NCBI RefSeq assembly: GCF_900109095.1 | Contig: NZ_FNYZ01000002.1 | Span: 124,001 to 188,000, forward strand | Direction of reading: 5' to 3' | Origin: Sphingobium sp. AP50 | GTDB taxonomy: Bacteria > Pseudomonadota > Alphaproteobacteria > Sphingomonadales > Sphingomonadaceae | DNA: 64,000 nucleotides | Shown: piece by piece, positions 58,801 to 64,000 of the stretch | Layout: each line of letters begins with the position of its first letter | How positions within the stretch are numbered: the first letter of the stretch is position 1 | Notes under the pieces: generated by a model | Seen by the model: the letters and a program-made list of their open reading frames with translations, nothing else | The model's database searches: none | Told to the model about the DNA's origin: nothing | Made by a program: the position numbers and the translations under genes

Positions 58801-60543
58801 GTGGACGACAAGAAGAATATCATTCTGGCGGTGCTGCTGACCGCAGCGATCCTGTTCGGCTGGCAATATGTCTCGAATCGCTATTTCCCGGCGGCCAATC
58901 CGCCCGCGACGAAGATCGAGGGCGGCAAGACCGTCCCGGTCGCCGCGCCCGGCACCGATGCCGCCGATGGCCCCGCCGCGATTCGCGACCGGGCACTGGT
59001 GCTGAAGGACAGCCCGCGCGTCGCCATCCGCACGCCCCGGCTAACCGGATCGATCAACCTGAAGGGTGCGCGCATCGATGACATCGTGCTGCCGACCTAC
59101 AAGGACACGATCGCCAAGGATTCGCCTTCGGTCCGTCTCTACAGCCCGTCGGGTACGCAGGACGCCTATTTCGCCGGCTTCGGCTGGCAGGGCGAAGGCC
59201 TGACGGCGCCGACCAAGGACACGGTCTGGACCGCGCAGGGCAGCGAACTGACCCCGACCAGCCCGGTCACGCTGACGTGGAATAACGGCGTCGGCCAGAT
59301 TTTCGAAATCCGCCTGTCGGTGGATGAAAATTACATGATCACCGCCGCGCAGAAGGTGTCGAACACGGGCGCCGGAGCCGTAGGCGTCAAGCCCTATAGC
59401 TATATCAGCCGCAAGGATCACTCGAAGGATTTGTCCACATGGACCATCCATACAGGTCCGGTTGGGGTATTTAACGGCGCGGCCAATTACGATATCAACT
59501 TCGATAACCTTGATGGCCAAGAACCGGGCTTTTTCGCCAAGATGTTTGGCACAAAGGCCGTTGCAGGCGCGAATAAGTACACCACGACCGGTGGCTGGGT
59601 CGGTTTCACCGACAAATATTGGCTGTCTGCGCTGGTGCCTGATCAGAAAGCCGTCGTTTCCGGTCAGTTCCAAGGCCTGAACAAGCAATATCAAGCCGAT
59701 ATCTCGACTATGACCTCCATTCTCCAGCCCGGCAAGGCCATCACGCAAAGCGTCCGCCTGTTCGTGGGCGCCAAGGAAGTGAAGACGCTTCAGGCCTATG
59801 AGCGCGCCGGTGTGCCCTTGTTCGACCGTGCGATCGACTGGGGCTGGTTCTACTGGTTCGAACAGCCGATCTTCGCGCTGCTCCACTGGCTGTTCGAAAC
59901 GCTCGGCAATTTCGGCGTGGCCATCATCTGTCTGACCTTCTGCGTCCGTGCGCTGATGTTCCCGGTCGCCCAGCGCCAATTCGCCAGCATGGCGGCGATG
60001 CGCGCCGTGCAGCCCAAGATGAAGGCGCTGCAGGAGAAATATAAGGACGACAAGCAGCAGCTTCAGCTGAAAATGATGGAGCTGTACAAGCAGGAGAAGG
60101 TCAATCCGCTGGCCGGCTGTCTGCCGATCTTCATCCAGATCCCGATCTTCTTCGCGCTGTACAAGGTGTTGCAGCTGACGATCGAAATGCGTCACCAGCC
60201 CTTCGTGCTGTGGATCAAGGATCTGTCCGCGCCCGACCCGATGCATATCCTGAACCTGTTCGGCCTGCTGCCCTTCACCCCGCCGTCCTTCCTGGCGATC
60301 GGTGTGCTGGCGCTGCTGCTGGGCATCAGCATGTACTTCCAGTTCAAGCTGAACCCTGCGCAGATGGACCCGATGCAGCAGCAGGTGTTCGCGATCATGC
60401 CGTGGATGATGATGTTCATCATGGCGCCCTTCGCAGCGGGCCTGCTGGTCTACTGGATCACCAACAACTGCCTGTCGATGGCGCAACAATGGTGGTTGTA
60501 TCGCAAGCATCCGGTGCAAAGCGCCACGGTGCCGGCGAAGTGA
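58801..60543 (+). CDS. yidC: Membrane protein insertase YidC
   Basis: A 580-residue Oxa1/YidC insertase, starting at GTG 58801 (MDDKKNIILAVLLTAAILFG). It has an N-terminal membrane helix, a large periplasmic beta-supersandwich domain (about residues 60-340), then the conserved five-helix core (FGVAIICLTFCVRALMFPVA; QEKVNPLAGCLPIFIQIPIF; MPWMMMFIMAPFAAGLLVYW). The groove arginine is likely in CVRALMFP. It inserts inner-membrane proteins alone or with Sec. Four genes here form the conserved insertase neighbourhood. Confidence 0.97.
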   Translation: MDDKKNIILAVLLTAAILFGWQYVSNRYFPAANPPATKIEGGKTVPVAAPGTDAADGPAAIRDRALVLKDSPRVAIRTPRLTGSINLKGARIDDIVLPTYKDTIAKDSPSVRLYSPSGTQDAYFAGFGWQGEGLTAPTKDTVWTAQGSELTPTSPVTLTWNNGVGQIFEIRLSVDENYMITAAQKVSNTGAGAVGVKPYSYISRKDHSKDLSTWTIHTGPVGVFNGAANYDINFDNLDGQEPGFFAKMFGTKAVAGANKYTTTGGWVGFTDKYWLSALVPDQKAVVSGQFQGLNKQYQADISTMTSILQPGKAITQSVRLFVGAKEVKTLQAYERAGVPLFDRAIDWGWFYWFEQPIFALLHWLFETLGNFGVAIICLTFCVRALMFPVAQRQFASMAAMRAVQPKMKALQEKYKDDKQQLQLKMMELYKQEKVNPLAGCLPIFIQIPIFFALYKVLQLTIEMRHQPFVLWIKDLSAPDPMHILNLFGLLPFTPPSFLAIGVLALLLGISMYFQFKLNPAQMDPMQQQVFAIMPWMMMFIMAPFAAGLLVYWITNNCLSMAQQWWLYRKHPVQSATVPAK

Positions 60544-60554
60544 CGAGCCTATAG

Positions 60555-60717
60555 CCGTTCGTGCTGAGTAGGGACTGAGCCCTTCGACTGCCTGCTTGCA
60601 GCAGGCGCTCAGGGTAAACTTCACACAAGGTGAAGTCGAAGTCCCGTATCGAAGCATGGCGAGATGCCCTTCGATACGCCGCTTCGACTTCGCTCAGCGG
60701 CTACTCAGGGCGAACGG
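60555..60717. repeat. Nested inverted-repeat element between yidC and engB
   Basis: Outer arms CCGTTCGTGCTGAGTAG (60555-60571) and CTACTCAGGGCGAACGG (60701-60717) enclose at least four smaller hairpins (CCTGC/GCAGG, ACTTCAC/GTGAAGT, GTATCGAAG/CTTCGATAC, GCCGC/GCGGC). It ends four bases before the engB ATG and contains part of its ribosome site. Confidence 0.8.
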
Positions 60718-60720
60718 AGA

Positions 60721-61374
60721 ATGAATGTGAACGAACAAGACAATGCGGAACTGATCGAGGAAGCGCGCAAGCTCTTCGCCGGTCCGATCACCTTCCTGAA
60801 ATCCGCGCCGACGCTGGATTTCCTGCCCGATATGGACGTGAATGAGGTCGCCTTTGCCGGGCGATCCAATGTGGGCAAATCCTCGCTGCTGAATGCGCTG
60901 ACCAACCGCAACAGCCTGGCCCGCACGTCCAACACGCCCGGCCGCACGCAGGAACTCAACTTCTTCGACGTGGGCGATCCGCTGCGCTTCCGGCTGGTCG
61001 ACATGCCGGGCTATGGCTATGCCAAGGCGCCCAAGGACATCGTGCGCAAATGGAAGTTCCTGGTGAACGACTATCTGCGCGGGCGCGCCGCGTTGAAGCG
61101 GGCGCTGGTGCTGATCGACAGCCGCCACGGCATCAAGGATGTCGACAATGACATGCTGGACATGCTGGATGGCGCGGCAGTGAGTTATCGCATCGTCCTG
61201 ACCAAGAGCGACAAGATCAAGGCCAGCGAACTGGCGGCCGTAACGCAGAAGACGGCTGACGCGATCCGCAAGCGCCCCGCTGCCCATCCCGAGATCATCG
61301 CCACGTCGAGCGAAAAAGGCATGGGCATCCCGGAACTGCGCGCCGCGGTTCTGGAAGCCGTCAGTCAGGGATAA
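60721..61374 (+). CDS. engB: Ribosome biogenesis GTP-binding protein EngB (YsxC/YihA)
   Basis: A 217-residue small GTPase starting [20 protein letters not shown]. Motifs: G1 [16 protein letters not shown]2 region [16 protein letters not shown]3 [13 protein letters not shown]4 LTKSDKIK and G5 ATSSEKG. It is needed for large ribosomal subunit assembly. GGAG lies only one base before ATG 60721; GTG 60727 has better spacing and may be the true start. It lies in the rpmH-yidC block, separated by a repeat element. Confidence 0.95.
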   Translation: MNVNEQDNAELIEEARKLFAGPITFLKSAPTLDFLPDMDVNEVAFAGRSNVGKSSLLNALTNRNSLARTSNTPGRTQELNFFDVGDPLRFRLVDMPGYGYAKAPKDIVRKWKFLVNDYLRGRAALKRALVLIDSRHGIKDVDNDMLDMLDGAAVSYRIVLTKSDKIKASELAAVTQKTADAIRKRPAAHPEIIATSSEKGMGIPELRAAVLEAVSQG

Positions 61375-61378
61375 GCGC

Positions 61379-61681
61379 ATGGCCGATGACGATTATGTCT
61401 ATGACGAAGCCAGCGGCGAGTGGATCAGCGCGGCGGATGCGGCGGAACGTGCTGGCGCGGACGGTGCCGTGGAAGTGCGCGATTCGGTGGGCAATCTGCT
61501 GGCCGATGGCGATCAGGTGACGCTGATCAAGGATCTGACCGTCAAGGGCGCGGGCCAGACGCTGAAGCGCGGCACGCTGATCAAGGCGATCCGGCTGACC
61601 GGCGATAGCCAAGAAATCGACTGCAAATATGACGGCATCAAGGGCCTGGTGCTGCGCGCGGAGTTTGTGCGCAAGCGGTGA
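61379..61681 (+). CDS. YjdM/PhnA-domain protein lacking the zinc ribbon
   Basis: A 100-residue protein. Residues 33-100 (VRDSVGNLLADGDQVTLIKD ... DGIKGLVLRAEFVRKR) match the C-terminal PhnA domain of YjdM. The N-terminal part (MADDDYVYDEASGEWISAAD) occupies the place of the usual two-CxxC zinc ribbon but has no cysteines there. The phosphonate link implied by the old PhnA name is not supported; the role is unknown. It follows engB by four bases and is likely in its operon. Confidence 0.85.
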   Translation: MADDDYVYDEASGEWISAADAAERAGADGAVEVRDSVGNLLADGDQVTLIKDLTVKGAGQTLKRGTLIKAIRLTGDSQEIDCKYDGIKGLVLRAEFVRKR

Positions 61682-61701
61682 GGCCAAAGGCGGACCTTGT
61701 T

Positions 61702-61725
61702 CCCCCTCCCGCAGGCGGGAGGGGG
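61702..61725. repeat. GC-rich palindrome (CCCCCTCCCGC type)
   Basis: A perfect 11-base inverted repeat with a 2-base loop, 20 bases after the YjdM-like stop. Bases 61726-61900 show no other gene. It may terminate the engB transcript. Confidence 0.75.
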
Positions 61726-61900
61726 TTAGGGCGTGGGCCTGCGCAACGTTGCAAATGCCCACCCCGCTGCGACTAAATTCACTTCGCTCATTAAGTCTCG
61801 CCGCCCTTGGCCGGAGTCACGTGCCTCCGGCCAACGCTTGCGGTAGGGGCTACAAAAATGGGACGTCACCTACTCCCCAAAGCCCCCATCACCCCCTGCA

Positions 61901-62452
61901 TCAAAACAAACTATATTGCGCGCTGCCCTGTAGCTTCCAGGTGCCGACGACATCGTGGCGGGTGCGTCCGACATGGCTGCATAGCAGCACCAGTTCCTCG
62001 ACCCGCCAGCCAAAGCCGTCGATGCGGCGCTGGGCCGGGGGGCCGTCGCGGTAGAAGAGAGTCTGGTGCGGGCTGAAGCTCCAGTCGTCGCGGGGCGGGG
62101 CGGCCGACCGCTTCAGGGCCTCGGCCACCTGTCGCTGTAGCCGGACCAGCGGCGCGTTGTTGCGCGAAGGGCGCAGCGCCGCCGACCGGCCGCCATAGCT
62201 CAGCCGATCGAGCAGCAGATCGAACGGATCGGCCATGATCTGTGTGGCGGCCGCCCGCAGCGATTCGATCCGGTCATGGGGATAAGTCGGCATGTCGGCC
62301 ATGATGCCCAGCGTCACATGCTGATGCGCGGGCAGGATGCGATCCGCGCCGCCCGCCAGTATCTCCGCATAATGATCGATCCGGCGCGCGACCACGGGCG
62401 GCGGCTTGACCGCGAAGAACAGGCGATAGGTTGGTGCGGCCCGACGGCCCAT
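61901..62452 (-). CDS. thpR: RNA 2',3'-cyclic phosphodiesterase / 2'-5' RNA ligase-like protein
   Basis: A 183-residue two-histidine (2H) phosphoesterase. The two HxT motifs are HVTLGIM (first half) and HQTLFYRD (second half), in an N-terminal context TYRLFFAVKPPPVVARRID typical of ThpR. The enzyme opens 2',3'-cyclic phosphates of RNA and can join 2'-5' ends in vitro; its biological role is unclear. It stands alone on the minus strand. Confidence 0.9.
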   Translation of the reverse strand: MGRRAAPTYRLFFAVKPPPVVARRIDHYAEILAGGADRILPAHQHVTLGIMADMPTYPHDRIESLRAAATQIMADPFDLLLDRLSYGGRSAALRPSRNNAPLVRLQRQVAEALKRSAAPPRDDWSFSPHQTLFYRDGPPAQRRIDGFGWRVEELVLLCSHVGRTRHDVVGTWKLQGSAQYSLF

Positions 62453-62576
62453 AGGATCAGTCCCGAATCACTTTACATGTTCCTGATATGTTCTATTCCC
62501 TTTGGTGTCGATGGCCGATGGAACCCGAATCGCCCTATCCTGCGTTAAGAGCGCACAGAGGAAAGGAGTGAGGCAT

Positions 62577-63023
62577 ATGGTGCACCACACGATCGCCAGC
62601 CTGTCCGAGAAGATGCAGCATATCGATTTCGCGATGCTGTCTACCCATACGGAGGATGGTCATATCGGCGCCCGGCCGATGAGCAACAATCAGGATGTCG
62701 CCCATGGCGGCGATAGCTATTATTTCACCACCGAAGACGCATTGATGGTGCGGGACATAGAGCGCGACCCGCGGGTCAGCCTGTCCTTCCATGGCAAATC
62801 CGGCCTGTTCGGGCAGCGGCCGCTATTCATCGCGCTGGAGGGGCGGGCGGACCTGATCCGTGACCGCGCCAAGTTCGATGCGCACTGGAACCCTGATCTG
62901 GAACTTTGGTTCGCGCAAGGAGCCGATACGCCGGGACTGGTGATGATCCATGTCCATGCCGAGCGCGCCCATTATTGGGACGGGCAGGATGAAGGCGAAC
63001 TGGAAATCGACGTGATGCACTGA
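62577..63023 (+). CDS. Pyridoxamine 5'-phosphate oxidase-fold general stress protein
   Basis: A 148-residue protein starting MVHHTIASLSEKMQHIDFAM, with AAAGGAG upstream. The split-barrel flavin-binding fold is seen in FAMLSTHTEDGHIGARPMSN, SYYFTTEDALMVRDIERDPR and VSLSFHGKSGLFGQRPLFIA, as in the general-stress-protein-26 group. The cofactor may be FMN or F420-like; the substrate is unknown. A DoxX-like gene follows after one base. Confidence 0.9.
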   Translation: MVHHTIASLSEKMQHIDFAMLSTHTEDGHIGARPMSNNQDVAHGGDSYYFTTEDALMVRDIERDPRVSLSFHGKSGLFGQRPLFIALEGRADLIRDRAKFDAHWNPDLELWFAQGADTPGLVMIHVHAERAHYWDGQDEGELEIDVMH

Positions 63024-63024
63024 A

Positions 63025-63420
63025 ATGGCGCGCGGCCGGACCATCGCGCGCTGGGTGTTGGCGGCCGCCTATCTGGTGGCGGGCATCGCGCATCTGACCC
63101 GGCCAGCGGGCTTCGTGGCGATTACACCCGGCTGGGTGCCGGAACCGCAGATGGTGGTCGCGCTGACCGGCATCGCCGAACTGGCGGGCGCGGCGGGTCT
63201 GATGATCCCGCGCCTGCGCCGGGCGGCAGGATGGGGGCTGGCGCTCTATGCGCTGTGCGTCTGGCCGGCCAATATCAATCATGCGCTGAACGACATTCCC
63301 CTGGGCGGGGTGCATCTGAGCTGGTGGTATCATGGCCCCCGGCTGGCGTTGCAGCCGGTCATCATCTGGTGGGCGCTATGGGCCAGCGGCATTACGGATT
63401 GGCCGTTCCGCCGCCGCTAA
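63025..63420 (+). CDS. DoxX-like small membrane protein
   Basis: A 131-residue protein with four membrane helices (WVLAAAYLVAGIAHLTRPAG; VVALTGIAELAGAAGLMIPR; GWGLALYALCVWPANINHAL; LALQPVIIWWALWASGI). The AxxxVAGIAHL and GIAELAGAAGLMIPRLRR features fit the DoxX/DoxD-like family, linked to membrane redox partners. It is one base from the stress protein and co-transcribed. Confidence 0.82.
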   Translation: MARGRTIARWVLAAAYLVAGIAHLTRPAGFVAITPGWVPEPQMVVALTGIAELAGAAGLMIPRLRRAAGWGLALYALCVWPANINHALNDIPLGGVHLSWWYHGPRLALQPVIIWWALWASGITDWPFRRR

Positions 63421-63485
63421 CCGGTTGTGTTTCGGGCTTGGGGGCTTAGGGTGCGCGCTTCCCCTAACGACCTTACGGAGCGCGC

Positions 63486-64000
63486 GTGACCCGGCATATT
63501 CCATGGATCATCCTTGCCCTGCTGGGTGCGGCGTCGCTGGCCGTGGTGGCGGTATCGCGTGGCGAGACTGTCAATGCGTTGTGGATCGTGGTCGCGGCGG
63601 TGAGCAGCTTCCTGGTCGCCTATCGCTATTATGCGCTCTATATCGCGCGCCATGTGATGCGGCTCGATCCCGCGCGGCCGACCCCGGCGATCCGGCGGGC
63701 CGATGGGCTGGACTATGTGGCGACCGACCGCAGCGTATTGTTCGGCCATCATTTCGCGGCAATTGCCGGTGCGGGGCCGCTCGTGGGGCCGGTACTGGCG
63801 GCGCAGATGGGCTATCTGCCCGGCACGCTGTGGATCATCTTCGGCGTGGTGCTGGCGGGCGCGGTGCAGGACTTCATGGTTCTTTTCATCTCCATGCGGC
63901 GCGACGGGAAGTCGTTGGGTGAGCTGATCCGCATGGAAATGGGGCAGGTCGCGGGGACGATCGCGCTGTTCGGCGCCTTCATGATCATGGTCATCATTCT
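63486..64000 (+). CDS. cstA: Carbon starvation protein CstA (5' part)
   Basis: The first 171 codons of a CstA-family peptide/pyruvate transporter, cut by the window end. It starts at GTG 63486 behind GGAG (MTRHIPWIILALLGAASLAV). Family landmarks: YRYYALYIARHVMRLDP, DGLDYVATDRSVLFGHHFAA, IAGAGPLVGPVLAAQMGYLP and the helix AGAVQDFMVLFISMRRDG. Full members have about 700 residues and 16-18 helices. Expression is normally induced by carbon starvation. Confidence 0.95.
   Translation, partial: MTRHIPWIILALLGAASLAVVAVSRGETVNALWIVVAAVSSFLVAYRYYALYIARHVMRLDPARPTPAIRRADGLDYVATDRSVLFGHHFAAIAGAGPLVGPVLAAQMGYLPGTLWIIFGVVLAGAVQDFMVLFISMRRDGKSLGELIRMEMGQVAGTIALFGAFMIMVII

Overview
The window is high-GC chromosomal DNA that reads as an alphaproteobacterium of the Sphingomonadaceae (Sphingomonas/Sphingobium type). 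The basis is the gene content: TonB receptors with AxAQ-type signal peptides, a FixLJ/FnrL-controlled cbb3 oxidase, the rpmH-rnpA-yidD-yidC-engB block, rne divergent from an amidase, and prfB near PBP1A. Protein-level resemblances are from recall; no search was run. No tRNA, rRNA, CRISPR array, insertion sequence or prophage gene was seen.

Layout. 1-4.7 kb (minus strand): a tight operon of a LOV-HTH blue-light regulator and DUF969/DUF979/DUF2891 genes (a putative 5-oxoproline-type transporter and a partner), then a nitroreductase and two small ORFs. 4.7-19.7 kb: a microaerobic island with hemN and ompW sharing an intergenic region that holds two FNR-like boxes, a universal stress protein with fixL-fixJ, fnrL, and ccoNOQP-ccoGHIS. 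19.7-26 kb: TetR and LysR regulators, a DUF3649-PepSY-DUF3325 inner-membrane iron operon, and a divergent siderophore receptor with a Fur-like palindrome between them. 26.3-36.4 kb: a type I secretion island (TolC-like, ABC, HlyD) followed by two convergent RTX genes, one a serralysin-type metalloprotease with a 513-bp internal tandem duplication. 36.7-40.9 kb: a small exported protein, a TonB receptor and an alkaline-phosphatase-superfamily phosphodiesterase. 41-45 kb: an unassigned four-gene operon of two different ATP-grasp ligases, a sugar-type nucleotidyltransferase and a GT4 glycosyltransferase. 45-52.3 kb (mostly minus strand): a lipoprotein methyltransferase, prfB, small proteins, PBP1A and an AmiC-type amidase. 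52.3-61.7 kb: rne with a long structured leader, an M48 protease, a DsbA-like protein, rpmH-rnpA-yidD-yidC-engB and a YjdM-like protein. 61.9-64 kb: a 2'-5' RNA ligase-like protein, a flavin/PLP-oxidase-fold stress protein, a DoxX-like protein and the start of cstA.

How it works together. The oxygen circuit is nearly self-contained: a heme PAS kinase (FixL), its regulator (FixJ), an Fe-S regulator (FnrL), candidate operators, the high-affinity oxidase with its assembly factors, and anaerobic heme synthesis. The secretion island carries both exporter and candidate cargo. Intergenic regions hold several palindromic repeats. Three of them abut, and seem to supply, the Shine-Dalgarno sequence of the next gene (ccoG, yidD, engB). 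The best candidates for undescribed biology are the LOV-HTH/transporter operon and the double ATP-grasp/glycosyltransferase operon.
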